Part shown: positions 26,120-33,976 of the stretch, one piece after another
How the letters are laid out: each line of letters opens with the position of its first letter
Numbering within the stretch: position 1 is the first letter of the stretch
Assembly (NCBI RefSeq): GCF_002567005.1
Contig: NZ_NUZU01000226.1
Coordinates: forward strand, 1-44,299
DNA: 44,299 nt
Direction: 5' to 3'
Source of the DNA: Bacillus sp. AFS073361
GTDB taxonomy: Bacteria; Bacillota; Bacilli; Bacillales; Cytobacillaceae
The notes under the pieces: model-generated
Databases searched by the model: none
Seen by the model: the letters and a program-made list of their open reading frames with translations, nothing else
What the model was told of the DNA's origin: nothing
Program-made: the position numbers and the translations under genes

Positions 26120-27268
26120 TTACCACTCAGCTACGCTGCCATCACGATGGCGCCATACTGGATTTTGCCATTGGTGACCTTCTTTTGCCATTTTCCGAAC
26201 AAACTCTTCATTCACTTCAATACCAAGACCTGGTCCTTGTGGAATTTTCACATAACCGTTTTCATAATCAAAGACAGTTCGATCCTTTAGATAGTCTAAT
26301 AAATCACTGCCTTGGTTATAGTGAATTCCCAAGCTTTGTTCTTGGATAAACGCATTATGTGCAGTGGCATCTACTTGTAAGCATGCAGCTAAAGCGATAG
26401 GGCCTAATGGACAATGCGGAGCAGCGGCAACATCATATGCCTCAGCCATGCTAATAATTTTTTTACATTCGGTAATACCGCCTGCATGGGATAAGTCAGG
26501 TTGGATAATATCTACGTATCCACCTTGTAATAACGGTTTAAAATCCCATCTAGAGAACATACGCTCACCAGTTGCAATCGGAATCGAAGTTAACGAAGCA
26601 ATTTCCTTTAGTGCCTCATTATTCTCTGGCAAGACTGGTTCTTCAATAAACATAGGATTAAATTCTTCAAGGGCTCTAGCCAATACTTTTGCCATTGGTT
26701 TATGTACACGGCCATGAAAATCAATACCAATTCCAATATTTCTACCAACGGCATCACGAACAGCTGCCACGTTTTCTAGTAATCTATCAACCTTGTCATA
26801 GGAATCAATGTATTGTAATTCTTCGGTTCCATTCATTTTAACCGCTTGGAACCCTCTTTCTACACATTCCTTCGCAGCTCGGGCTGTATCACTTGGGCGA
26901 TCTCCGCCAATCCATGAATACACCTTGATCGAATCACGGCACGCTCCTCCTAGTAACTGGTAAACTGGTGCATTGAAATATTTACCTTTGATATCCCAGA
27001 GAGCTTGGTCAATACCAGCAATAGCACTCATTAAAATAGCGCCACCTCGGTAAAAGGCACCTCGGTACATAACATTCCAATGATCTTCAATTCTTAAAGG
27101 ATCTTTACCTACTAAATAAGTCATCATCTCATCAACTGCAGCTTTTACTGTTGCCGCTTTACCCTCGATGACCGGCTCTCCCCAACCAACAATACCTTCA
27201 TCTGTCTCAATTTTTAAGAATAACCAGCGTGGTTGGACTGTGAATAATTCATAACCTGTTATTTTCAT
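26120..27268 (-). CDS. dgoD: D-galactonate dehydratase
   Basis: An enolase-superfamily enzyme of 382 residues, the same length as E. coli DgoD and clearly similar along its length. It dehydrates D-galactonate to 2-dehydro-3-deoxy-D-galactonate. Visible hallmarks are GGDRPSD, GIDFHGRVHKPMAK, FIEEPVLPEN, ATGERMFSRWDFK, the QPDLSHAGGITECKK loop, and APHCPLGPIALAACL with the catalytic His. It ends in WRHRDGSVAEW. I use the ATG at 27268, which follows GGAGAG at 8 bases. A longer reading from a GTG at 27277 lacks a proper site. It is the last gene of the IclR-kinase-aldolase-dehydratase operon. Confidence 0.96.
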   Translation of the reverse strand: MKITGYELFTVQPRWLFLKIETDEGIVGWGEPVIEGKAATVKAAVDEMMTYLVGKDPLRIEDHWNVMYRGAFYRGGAILMSAIAGIDQALWDIKGKYFNAPVYQLLGGACRDSIKVYSWIGGDRPSDTARAAKECVERGFQAVKMNGTEELQYIDSYDKVDRLLENVAAVRDAVGRNIGIGIDFHGRVHKPMAKVLARALEEFNPMFIEEPVLPENNEALKEIASLTSIPIATGERMFSRWDFKPLLQGGYVDIIQPDLSHAGGITECKKIISMAEAYDVAAAPHCPLGPIALAACLQVDATAHNAFIQEQSLGIHYNQGSDLLDYLKDRTVFDYENGYVKIPQGPGLGIEVNEEFVRKMAKEGHQWQNPVWRHRDGSVAEW

Positions 27269-27296
27269 AATGAACACTCTCCATTTAATAGTAGTA

Positions 27297-27926
27297 TTAG
27301 TTATTGGCTGCTAATGTAAATTGCTTTGCTTTTTCAGATAAACGCATTAAATACTCCTCTGTTATTTCCTCTTTTGTATTCACAAGAGAACTGCCAATTC
27401 CGAGGCCTGCAGCACCGGCAGCAAGATAGTCCTTCATATTATTTAAGCCCACACCGCCTGTTGGCAATAAAGGAATTTGCGGCAGTGGTCCCCTAATATC
27501 CTTGATAAACTGCGGACCTAAAGTCGTTGCCGGAAAAACTTTAATAATATCCCCGCCTTGTTCATAACCCTCCAAAATTTCAGTCGGAGTGTATGCGGCA
27601 GGAATACTCACCGCACCATATCTTTTTGTCATCCGAATCGTTTCAGGCTTCATCGTCGGAGATAGAATAAATTGCGCACCTGCAAGAAGGGCACTGCGAG
27701 CAGATTCTGGATCCAAAACAGTTCCTGCACCTACGGCCATTTCTTTACCAAATTTATCAGCAACCATCTCAATGGCAGATAGCGCTTTCGGGGAATTCAT
27801 CGTGATTTCAACGACTCGTATCCCCCCTTCATATAAAGATCGAACAATGCTTAATGTATCCTCAGGGTGTGCTCCGCGTATAATAGCGATTAATTTGTGA
27901 TCTAAGATCTTTTGCAATGTACTCAT
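27297..27926 (-). CDS. kdgA: KDPG/KDPGal aldolase (bifunctional 2-keto-4-hydroxyglutarate aldolase family)
   Basis: A 209-residue class I aldolase that splits 2-keto-3-deoxy-6-phospho-gluconate or -galactonate to pyruvate and glyceraldehyde-3-phosphate. It shows AIIRG at the N-terminus, the catalytic Glu in VVEITMNSP, the GAGTVLD phosphate region, the Schiff-base Lys in IIKVFPAT and the PTGGVG loop. In this operon it receives the product of the adjacent kinase. By analogy with E. coli it does the DgoA job, with substrate chirality not decidable from sequence alone. Confidence 0.93.
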   Translation of the reverse strand: MSTLQKILDHKLIAIIRGAHPEDTLSIVRSLYEGGIRVVEITMNSPKALSAIEMVADKFGKEMAVGAGTVLDPESARSALLAGAQFILSPTMKPETIRMTKRYGAVSIPAAYTPTEILEGYEQGGDIIKVFPATTLGPQFIKDIRGPLPQIPLLPTGGVGLNNMKDYLAAGAAGLGIGSSLVNTKEEITEEYLMRLSEKAKQFTLAANN

Positions 27927-27951
27927 TAGACATTCCCTTCCTTTTTAAAAA

Positions 27952-28905
27952 CTAACGATTAACTTCGTCCCTTACGTTTGACTGAGTAAATTTCTCCAAT
28001 TCACGCCTGTCCGGTAGTCCTTCTATATCACCGTTTATGGTAGCAACCATAGCACCAATCGCGCAGCCTCGTTTCACGGCATCTCCAATAGATAGGCCAT
28101 CGAGAAATCCAGAAAGTACTCCTGCAGCAAAACCATCTCCTGCTCCAACTGGATCGACTACGTTACTAACTGTAAAACTATCAATATATCCTTTTTCAGC
28201 TGAAGTAGAATAATAAGAACCTTTCTCGCCAAGCTTGACGACAACGGTCTCTGCACCTAAAGCAAGGAAGGAACGAGCTGCTTTTTCACAATCCCTTGTA
28301 CCAAACAAAAATTCACATTCACCAATCCCAGGTAAGACAATGTCTGATTTCCCTGCAATTTCTAAGATGGTTGCCCTTGCTTCGTCATCTTCCCACAGCT
28401 TCCTGCGAATATTTGGATCAAACACAACTCTTCCCCCGTTACCCTTAGCTATTTCAATCGCATAAAAGACGGTCTCTCTACACGATGGACTTAGAGCGGG
28501 AGTAATTCCTGATATATATAAGAATTTCGCCTGAGCGATATACTCCTGATCAAGATCAGCAGGGGTGAGCAGACTCGCTGCTGAATTTTTTCGATAATAG
28601 TAAATATTAACCCGATCTTGATTGATAATTTCTTTAAAAAATACACCTGTTGGAGCATTCTCGTCCAAGGCCACTCGACTAATATCTACACCTTCTCCGC
28701 GAATCGCAGTTAAGATTTGAGCTCCAAATTCGTCTCTCCCTAACCGGCTAATCCACCCCGCCTTATGGCCAAGCTTAGCCAGCCCAATAAGTGTATTCGT
28801 TTCTGCACCAGCTATCTTCGAGGTAAACTGATTGGAATAGCGCATTTTTCCAGGCGTATTTGGGGTTAGTAAAACCATCGTTTCCCCAATGCTAATAACA
28901 TCCAT
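27952..28905 (-). CDS. kdgK: 2-dehydro-3-deoxygluconokinase/galactonokinase (PfkB family)
   Basis: A 317-residue ribokinase-family sugar acid kinase. The N-terminal GETMVLLTPNTPG and GAETNTLIGLAKLG regions are typical of KDG kinases. The C-terminal anion-hole and base motif is DPVGAGDGFAAGVLSG (Asp as catalytic base). It phosphorylates the 2-keto-3-deoxy acid produced by the dehydratase, feeding the aldolase gene 25 bases downstream. It starts 15 bases after the IclR stop. Confidence 0.93.
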   Translation of the reverse strand: MDVISIGETMVLLTPNTPGKMRYSNQFTSKIAGAETNTLIGLAKLGHKAGWISRLGRDEFGAQILTAIRGEGVDISRVALDENAPTGVFFKEIINQDRVNIYYYRKNSAASLLTPADLDQEYIAQAKFLYISGITPALSPSCRETVFYAIEIAKGNGGRVVFDPNIRRKLWEDDEARATILEIAGKSDIVLPGIGECEFLFGTRDCEKAARSFLALGAETVVVKLGEKGSYYSTSAEKGYIDSFTVSNVVDPVGAGDGFAAGVLSGFLDGLSIGDAVKRGCAIGAMVATINGDIEGLPDRRELEKFTQSNVRDEVNR

Positions 28906-28920
28906 GTACTCACCCTTTTC

Positions 28921-29670
28921 TTATAAAATACATCCCAAACTTTCAGAAATTTTCTTTGATGTCCAAAGGACGCGTTCCACTACCTCTGCTTTTTGAGCTA
29001 GCATCCGTTCTTTTGGACCTGCCACACTAATAGCAGCTTGAATCCTTCGGTCTGCGCCAAAGATGGGAGCTGCCACACAATATAATCCTTCTTCATTTTC
29101 TTCATCATCGATGGTGTAGCCAATTAATGAATACTGATACAGTTCTTTCTCTAACTCTTCCCTATTGGTGATGGTTTTCGCGGTGATCGGTACTAAGTCA
29201 ATCCGATCTAAGATGCTTTTTCTTTCCTCCTCTGCCATATTCGCTAAAAAAGTTTTACCTAACCCCGTACAATAAAGCGGTTTACTGTATCCCGTTTGAG
29301 CGGTCGTTCGAATCGATCGATTACTGTTTATTTTAGTAAGATAGACCAGATCTTCCCCAGACAGCGTTGCCATAAATACCGTTTCCTGAACACTGTGCAT
29401 TAATTTTTCAAGATATGGCTTCGCTTGAAGAGAAATATCTAAGTTCTCCATAGCCATGGTGCCAATGTGAACTAACTTTGCTCCAAGCTTATATTTCTTC
29501 ATGTTGTCTAAACTTAAATACCCTTGTTTTAAAAGAGTGGCAATAAGGTTCGATGTGCTGCTCTGCGGAAATGAAAGTTTTTCACTAACCTCTTTAATCG
29601 ATAACCCATCAGGATTATGGGCTAGTAATTCAAATACCTGGAGAACTCGTTCAGCCGATTTTACCGACAT
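28921..29670 (-). CDS. IclR-family transcription regulator of the sugar-acid operon
   Basis: A 249-residue regulator with an N-terminal winged helix-turn-helix (about 1-65, SIKEVSEKLSFPQSSTSNLIATL in pieces) and a C-terminal IclR effector domain (TAQTGYSKPLYCTGLGKTFLA; GLYCVAAPIFG; AAISVAGP). It is the first gene of the operon for 2-keto-3-deoxy-sugar-acid catabolism, so it very likely controls its own operon, probably as a repressor released by a keto-deoxy acid. A palindromic operator lies immediately upstream. Confidence 0.94.
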   Translation of the reverse strand: MSVKSAERVLQVFELLAHNPDGLSIKEVSEKLSFPQSSTSNLIATLLKQGYLSLDNMKKYKLGAKLVHIGTMAMENLDISLQAKPYLEKLMHSVQETVFMATLSGEDLVYLTKINSNRSIRTTAQTGYSKPLYCTGLGKTFLANMAEEERKSILDRIDLVPITAKTITNREELEKELYQYSLIGYTIDDEENEEGLYCVAAPIFGADRRIQAAISVAGPKERMLAQKAEVVERVLWTSKKISESLGCIL

Positions 29671-29690
29671 ACTCTCCCTCCTTTTTATAA

Positions 29691-29723
29691 ATCACATATG
29701 TGATGTTAAATCCTATATGTGAT
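29691..29723 (-). promoter_or_regulatory. Palindromic operator for the IclR regulator
   Basis: ATCACATATGTGAT (29691-29704) is a perfect 14-bp palindrome. Its right half, ATATGTGAT, is repeated at 29715-29723, 19 bases away. Both lie between the predicted transcription start and the IclR start codon, where binding would block elongation. Confidence 0.7.
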
Positions 29724-29735
29724 TATCGTAGACAC

Positions 29736-29764
29736 ATAATAGCACCACTCAATCCCTCCGTCAA
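29736..29764 (-). promoter_or_regulatory. Sigma-A promoter of the iclR-kdgK-kdgA-dgoD operon
   Basis: On the minus strand TTGACG (29759-29764) and TATTAT (29736-29741) are separated by exactly 17 bases. The expected start of transcription is near 29729, about 60 bases before the IclR start codon. Confidence 0.8.
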
Positions 29765-29838
29765 GGGCGTTCTTGCAACCGTTTACAAAAAAAAAAAAAA
29801 ACAATAGGAATGTTCTTTTCGGGGACAATCGGGAGGGT

Positions 29839-29851
29839 GGTGTCAGGCACC
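29839..29851. repeat. REP-like box GGTGTCAGGCACC, copy 1
   Basis: A 13-base imperfect palindrome that recurs at 30159, 30804, 30835, 39892 and 41292. It lies in the gene-free stretch 29765-30255, which also has a 15-base A tract (29787-29801) and the 204-bp repeat. Confidence 0.85.
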
Positions 29852-29922
29852 TTTGGTTTAATGGTTTTATGGTTTTCATCTAGCGCCCATTGTTTGCCCT
29901 TCATTAAGGAACCAGCGAAAGG

Positions 29923-30126
29923 AAAATAAGCGGAGTTTTTCCGGTTAATAGCAGATTGGAGCTCGCTTCCGGGGGAAATAAGGGAAGTTTTTCCGGTTAT
30001 GCAGTGCAACCCCCCCATTTTCATACTTTTCGAGTAAATAGGCGGAATTTCTCCGTCTATTTCAGCTATTTTTAATGATAATTCCAAAATAAGCGGAAAT
30101 TCTCCGCCTATTAATCTAGTCGGGTG
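29923..30126. repeat. 204-bp dispersed direct repeat, copy 2
   Basis: It has the same length, orientation and order of four hairpin modules as 11982-12185. Differences between the copies often keep the small stems paired (GGCGGAATTTCTCCG-type arms). It is flanked on both sides by GGTGTCAGGCACC boxes at 29839 and 30159. Confidence 0.85.
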
Positions 30127-30158
30127 CCTAAACATGTTCCCCCAACCAAGAAGCGGGT

Positions 30159-30171
30159 GGTGTCAGGCACC
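30159..30171. repeat. REP-like box GGTGTCAGGCACC, copy 2
   Basis: An exact copy of the 13-base box, in the same orientation as copy 1, on the right side of the 204-bp repeat. Confidence 0.85.
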
Positions 30172-30285
30172 AGGGTAAATATGCCCTAAGTATCTCTCAG
30201 CTGGCGGTGATTCCTAATATATTTTATCCATTGCGCTTGAAGGAGGATTCCGGCCTTGGTAAGCTATAGCAAAGGGGGGTTCAAT

Positions 30286-30789
30286 ATGCACCACCATAAG
30301 CTTTGGATATTTGCGAACATTGCTGCCATCATCCTTTCGATTGTATATATTTGGTTTTTACGTCCTCACGATAGCTCCATCCTTATAACCGCACAGTTTT
30401 TATCTCAAATTGGAGTCATTTTATTTCTTATAAATATCAATATGTATTTTATTTTTCTAGTTATACGAAAGACTTCTCTGCGGAAGGTTAAAATCAGCCT
30501 TGCAAAGTTTTCTAGATTTCTAATGAAGTGGCATATTAAGATTGCCCTTTACGGGACAACGGTCATTTTCGGGCATGCCTTAATCAACCTCTTTGAACTA
30601 GGGCCAGTGATTGGATTTAACCACCTGAAGCTATTAAGTGGATACCTGGCAATTTTATGCCTTCTGTTCACACTGTTTGCTGGTTATTTACGTCACAAAA
30701 AAGCATCAGGCTTCCGTCGCAAATTCCATCTCATAACAGCATTTGTGTTTCTAGGAGTATTTCTTTTCCATATGTTTGTGTTTATTTAA
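30286..30789 (+). CDS. Small four-helix membrane protein with paired histidines, possible haem b protein
   Basis: A 167-residue integral membrane protein with about four to five helices (near residues 6-24, 31-54, 80-101, 107-130 and 142-165). Two helices each carry a pair of His residues 14 positions apart: WHIKIALYGTTVIFGH and FHLITAFVFLGVFLFH. That spacing is what ferric-reductase-like and YedZ/MsrQ-like domains use to hold two haems across the membrane. No FAD or NAD domain is present. I place the start at the ATG after AAAGGGGGG. A TTG at 30256 with AAGGAGGA before it would add 10 residues. The function is unknown. It is a single gene followed by an inverted repeat. Confidence 0.7.
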   Translation: MHHHKLWIFANIAAIILSIVYIWFLRPHDSSILITAQFLSQIGVILFLININMYFIFLVIRKTSLRKVKISLAKFSRFLMKWHIKIALYGTTVIFGHALINLFELGPVIGFNHLKLLSGYLAILCLLFTLFAGYLRHKKASGFRRKFHLITAFVFLGVFLFHMFVFI

Positions 30790-30801
30790 TAACCAAAAAA
30801 A

Positions 30802-30848
30802 CAGTGCCTGACACCCCCCTTGAATAATGAGGGTGGTGTCAGGCACTT
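30802..30848 (+). repeat. Inverted pair of REP boxes, probable terminator
   Basis: GTGCCTGACACC (30804-30815) faces GGTGTCAGGCAC (30835-30846). The stem extends through CCCT/AGGG to about 18 bp. A run of A precedes it and TTTTG follows, so it could terminate transcription in both directions after the small membrane protein gene. Confidence 0.85.
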
Positions 30849-30981
30849 TTGTTCATATATGACTAAATTTCTTTAATCAAAGATTCTATAGTGAAAGAGT
30901 TTTTACCTACTGTTGGTTTGTAAATAATAACGAACGTTTAGGAAAACCTAGATTAAAAAGAGCATACAGGAGGGCGAAAAA

Positions 30982-31839
30982 ATGACAGAAAGCCCAATAA
31001 CAAACAACAAGACTTTTTGCATGAGTGAGTACGATGTATTAAGACGAGTAATCCTTTGTCAGCCTCAATATATGACAATCCGCGAAGTAATTAATGAAAC
31101 GCAAGAGCATTTTAAAAATGAAGGGATCCATATTGAACGTGCGCTTGAACAGCACGGTGAATTTGTCAAAACACTGAAGAAACATGATATCGAAGTTAGT
31201 TTATTGCCTTACCATAAAAAATATCCTGAACAAGTATTTACTCGGGATATTGGTTTTACACTAGGGCAAACAATCTTTGTTGCCAAGATGGCAACGGATG
31301 TTCGTGCAGGGGAGGAAGACATTTTAAAACAATGGCTGGAGGATGAAGAAATCTCTTATTATAATTTATACGAGGAACGAATTGAAGGCGGAGATGTTGT
31401 GATTGATCGAGAAACAATTTACGTGGGGCTCAGCAATCGGACGGACCAAAAAGCAGCTGAACATTTACAGAGTCTGTTGACTCAATTCAAGGTCATTACC
31501 ATCCCATTTAAAGATAAATACCTGCATTTAGATTGTATATTTAATGTCGTTTCACCTGAAGTGGCCCTTATTTACCCAAATGCCTTAAGGAAAAAAGACA
31601 TCGATTTTTTTGCTTCACGCTATGAATTAATTGAGGTTTCGCAAGAAGAACAATTTCAATTGGGCACAAATGTATTAAGTATAGGCAACAAACGGGTTTT
31701 TAGTCTGCCGGTTAATGGGAATGTAAACAAACAGCTTCGTAACCGGGGATTTGAAGTTATTGAGGTGGATATCACAGAAATCATTAAATCTGGCGGTTCC
31801 TTCCGTTGTTGCACCCTTCCTATTTTACGAGAATCGTAA
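30982..31839 (+). CDS. Dimethylarginine dimethylaminohydrolase/amidinotransferase family protein (YkgA-like)
   Basis: A 285-residue protein of the pentein (guanidino-group modifying) superfamily. It carries the superfamily's acidic pair region (FTRDIGFTLG), EGGDVVI, the catalytic His in LHLDCIFNVV and the C-terminal nucleophile in GGSFRCCTLPILR. The length and motifs resemble B. subtilis YkgA and DDAH-type hydrolases, which convert methylated arginine or related compounds to citrulline-like products. The exact substrate is not established. It is a single gene with an AGGAGG ribosome binding site and no obvious metabolic partner nearby. Confidence 0.9.
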   Translation: MTESPITNNKTFCMSEYDVLRRVILCQPQYMTIREVINETQEHFKNEGIHIERALEQHGEFVKTLKKHDIEVSLLPYHKKYPEQVFTRDIGFTLGQTIFVAKMATDVRAGEEDILKQWLEDEEISYYNLYEERIEGGDVVIDRETIYVGLSNRTDQKAAEHLQSLLTQFKVITIPFKDKYLHLDCIFNVVSPEVALIYPNALRKKDIDFFASRYELIEVSQEEQFQLGTNVLSIGNKRVFSLPVNGNVNKQLRNRGFEVIEVDITEIIKSGGSFRCCTLPILRES

Positions 31840-31883
31840 AAGAAAATATAAAAATGACCATAACAAAAAGTATATAGAAATGA

Positions 31884-32087
31884 ATGAAAAGGAATCCATT
31901 GTTAGAGCGATTCGTGCTGGTTTCACAAGTAAATGTCAATACAGAAGTTTCGATGGCTGCTGTCTCTTACCTTCAAACATGTACCGAAAAGCAACAAATG
32001 GCACATCTATCTACGATCATGGCAGAAATGCAGCAAGCAATGGAGCCAGTAATGACAAAATTTGTCCGCTTATTATCAAAAAAATAA
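31884..32087 (+). CDS. Possible small protein of about 62-67 residues, unrecognised
   Basis: A short open frame between the YkgA-like gene and its terminator. The ATG at 31884 has no ribosome binding site, but a TTG at 31899 follows AAAAGGAA and would give about 62 residues. The sequence has a helical look (STIMAEMQQAMEPVMTKF) and a Lys-rich end, with no signal peptide. I do not recognise a family. It could also be non-coding, and an overlapping frame of similar length exists. Confidence 0.3.
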   Translation: MKRNPLLERFVLVSQVNVNTEVSMAAVSYLQTCTEKQQMAHLSTIMAEMQQAMEPVMTKFVRLLSKK

Positions 32088-32093
32088 AAGAAC

Positions 32094-32129
32094 AAAAGGT
32101 GCCCTTAAAATGTTGTTAAGGGCACCTTT
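32094..32129. terminator. Strong bidirectional terminator
   Basis: A 14-bp perfect stem (arms 32094-32107 and 32116-32129, beginning AAAAGGTGCCC) has T residues on the exit side of both strands. It separates the YkgA-like gene from the convergent GntR gene. Confidence 0.92.
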
Positions 32130-32148
32130 TGTTTCATAATAACGATAC

Positions 32149-32778
32149 TCATTTACTCATGACATGAAGATAAAAGTTCAAGTCCGTTTCTAAATGTTTT
32201 TTCATCAGGATTTCAGCCTTTTCACCATCTCTTGCCTTGATTGCTTCATAAATTTCTTCGTGCTCATCAATTAGATGCGGACGATTATAAATAACAACCG
32301 TTTTTCTAAACAGATAAATAATTGCCTGCATCCGATCAATGATATCAATCATGACTGGATTATTGCTTGCATTCACAATATCATTATGGAAACTTTCATT
32401 GGCAGACATAATTTCTTCTTTGGTGCCCTTTCTGCCAATCTCAACATATTCGTATAGTTTTTCAATTTCAGGTTCTTTTAAGAAGTTTGCCGCACAACGG
32501 GCTGCGTACCCTTCAAGCAAGATCCGGACACTAAACATATTTCGTAAATCCTTCTCCGTTGGATTTACCACTCTCTTTTTCACTACTAGTCCTTCATATT
32601 CTAATTTTCGGATCGAATCTCGTATCGGTGTTCTGCTGACACCAAGCTCCGCAGCAATTTTTTCCTCAACGATCTTAGTACCGCCAGAAAGCTCACCATT
32701 TAAAATTTTATCGCGAAGAATTTCATAACAATGGTGATACGCCGGTCGTGAGCTGTTACTTTCAAACACAAAATCCAC
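32149..32778 (-). CDS. GntR/FadR-type regulator (FCD domain)
   Basis: A 209-residue repressor-type regulator. The N-terminal winged helix (about 10-75) reads LRDKILNGEL...VEEKIAAELGVSRTPIRDSIRKLEYEGLV in pieces. The C-terminal all-helical FCD ligand domain has conserved Asp/His metal residues (ESFHNDIV; DEHEEIYEAI; KKHLETDL). It is divergent from the garR-like operon and almost certainly controls it. Three GTATAC-centred boxes lie between the genes. The effector is probably the sugar acid taken up by the GntP permease (inference). Confidence 0.93.
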   Translation of the reverse strand: MDFVFESNSSRPAYHHCYEILRDKILNGELSGGTKIVEEKIAAELGVSRTPIRDSIRKLEYEGLVVKKRVVNPTEKDLRNMFSVRILLEGYAARCAANFLKEPEIEKLYEYVEIGRKGTKEEIMSANESFHNDIVNASNNPVMIDIIDRMQAIIYLFRKTVVIYNRPHLIDEHEEIYEAIKARDGEKAEILMKKHLETDLNFYLHVMSK

Positions 32779-32878
32779 CCCAGTTTTTCAATTTCTAATT
32801 ATATTCATAGTACCAAATTATTTTAATAAAATCACTGAAGTAACAAGTAAAATTCACTTTTCGCATACAGAAATTCAT

Positions 32879-32932
32879 AAAATGTATACATTTTAAATAA
32901 AAAATGTATACAAAAAATATTTTTTAGTATAC
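32879..32932. promoter_or_regulatory. Three phased GntR-type operators (GTATAC cores)
   Basis: AAAATGTATACATTTT (32879-32894) is a perfect 16-bp palindrome. A second box, TGTATACA, is at 32905-32912, and a third, weaker box, AGTATACAA, has its core at 32927-32932. The cores lie 22 and 21 bases apart, so they face the same side of the helix. TGTATACA-like palindromes are typical targets of FCD-type GntR proteins. They lie in the divergent promoter region 32779-33079. Confidence 0.8.
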
Positions 32933-32953
32933 AATTTAAAACGTAAACACATA

Positions 32954-32967
32954 TGTAAGCGATTGCT
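32954..32967 (+). promoter_or_regulatory. cre-like box upstream of the garR-like operon
   Basis: TGTAAGCGATTGCT fits TGWAARCGYTWNCW with one mismatch. It lies between the GntR operators and the reductase start, suggesting CcpA repression in addition to GntR control. Confidence 0.55.
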
Positions 32968-33079
32968 TGCAAACTTTCAATTTCAAAGCGGATGACCCAA
33001 TCAAGATGATAAAAGTAGAAAATCATTTTTCAAGCGGGTATCAGCATTTCATAACATAATGCATTAGGAGGAAAACAGC

Positions 33080-33973
33080 ATGACAAAGAGGATTGGATTT
33101 ATCGGATTAGGCATAATGGGAAAACCTATGGCATTAAACCTTGTTAAAGCAGGACATACATTAACAGTCAATGATCTTAATCAAGATGCCTTACAAACAT
33201 TATTGGAAGCGGGTGCAAAGAAAGCTCATTCACCAAGAGAAGTAGCAGAAAACAGTGAAATTATCATCACTATGCTTCCGGCATCTAAACATGTAAAATC
33301 TGTTGTTTTAGGTGACAATGGAATTTTAGCAGGGGCTAAAGAAGGCTCCATTATTATTGATATGAGTTCCATTACTCCCGCTGTTTCAAAGGAACTAGCG
33401 GAAGATGCAGCAAAAAGAGGCGTTGGCTTTTTGGATGCACCGGTCAGCGGCGGCGAGCCTAAAGCAATTGATGGTACTTTAGCGATCATGGTTGGCGGCA
33501 AGGAAGACGTCTTCGAAGAGGCAAAATCAGTTCTATTCGATATGGGAAGTGCGGTTACATTAGTTGGAGACAGCGGATGCGGAGTTACAGCCAAATTAGC
33601 TAACCAAATCATTGTAAACCTGAATATTGCAGCAATGTCTGAAGCACTGGTATTGGCAGCTAAAGCTGGAATTGATATTGAAAAAATGTATCAAGCCATC
33701 AGAGGCGGATTAGCAGGAAGTGCAGTGCTTGATGCAAAAGTTCCATTAATTCTTGAAAGAAACTTTGCGCCAGGCGGAACCATTGCCATCAATATGAAAG
33801 ACATTACTAACGTAATGGATACAGCTCATGAAATTGGCGTACCGCTTCCATTATCGAGCCATCTTTTAGAAATCTTCCATGCATTAAAAGTGGATGGAAA
33901 ATTAATGGATGATCACGGCGGTATCGTTCAATATTATGAAAAACTAGCAAATGTTGAAGTAAGGGGTTCTTAA
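33080..33973 (+). CDS. garR: 2-hydroxy-3-oxopropionate (tartronate semialdehyde) reductase-like dehydrogenase
   Basis: A 297-residue NAD(P)-dependent beta-hydroxyacid dehydrogenase. The Rossmann motif is GFIGLGIMGKPMALNL. The substrate-binding signature is DAPVSGGEPKAIDGTLAIMVGG. The catalytic Lys lies in TAKLANQIIVNLNIAAMSEA. The sequence follows E. coli GarR closely, down to the YYEKLANVEV ending, which favours tartronate semialdehyde to D-glycerate. Related LtnD and DenD enzymes use four-carbon acids, and the DUF1537 partner leaves that possible. It is the first gene of a three-gene unit, with AGGAGG before the ATG. Confidence 0.9.
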   Translation: MTKRIGFIGLGIMGKPMALNLVKAGHTLTVNDLNQDALQTLLEAGAKKAHSPREVAENSEIIITMLPASKHVKSVVLGDNGILAGAKEGSIIIDMSSITPAVSKELAEDAAKRGVGFLDAPVSGGEPKAIDGTLAIMVGGKEDVFEEAKSVLFDMGSAVTLVGDSGCGVTAKLANQIIVNLNIAAMSEALVLAAKAGIDIEKMYQAIRGGLAGSAVLDAKVPLILERNFAPGGTIAINMKDITNVMDTAHEIGVPLPLSSHLLEIFHALKVDGKLMDDHGGIVQYYEKLANVEVRGS

Positions 33974-33976
33974 TCA

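Noticed and set aside
29787..29801. 15-base A tract as a phase-variation switch
   Set aside because: It is not in a reading frame of any real gene and lies behind the IclR promoter, so no switching target is visible.
29761..30135. 124-residue minus-strand open frame
   Set aside because: It is composed of the 204-bp repeat, a REP box and a poly-A tract, with low-complexity ends and no ribosome binding site.
31751..32119. 122-residue frame overlapping the end of the YkgA-like gene
   Set aside because: It overlaps a well-supported gene and runs into a terminator. Its composition is unlike a real protein.
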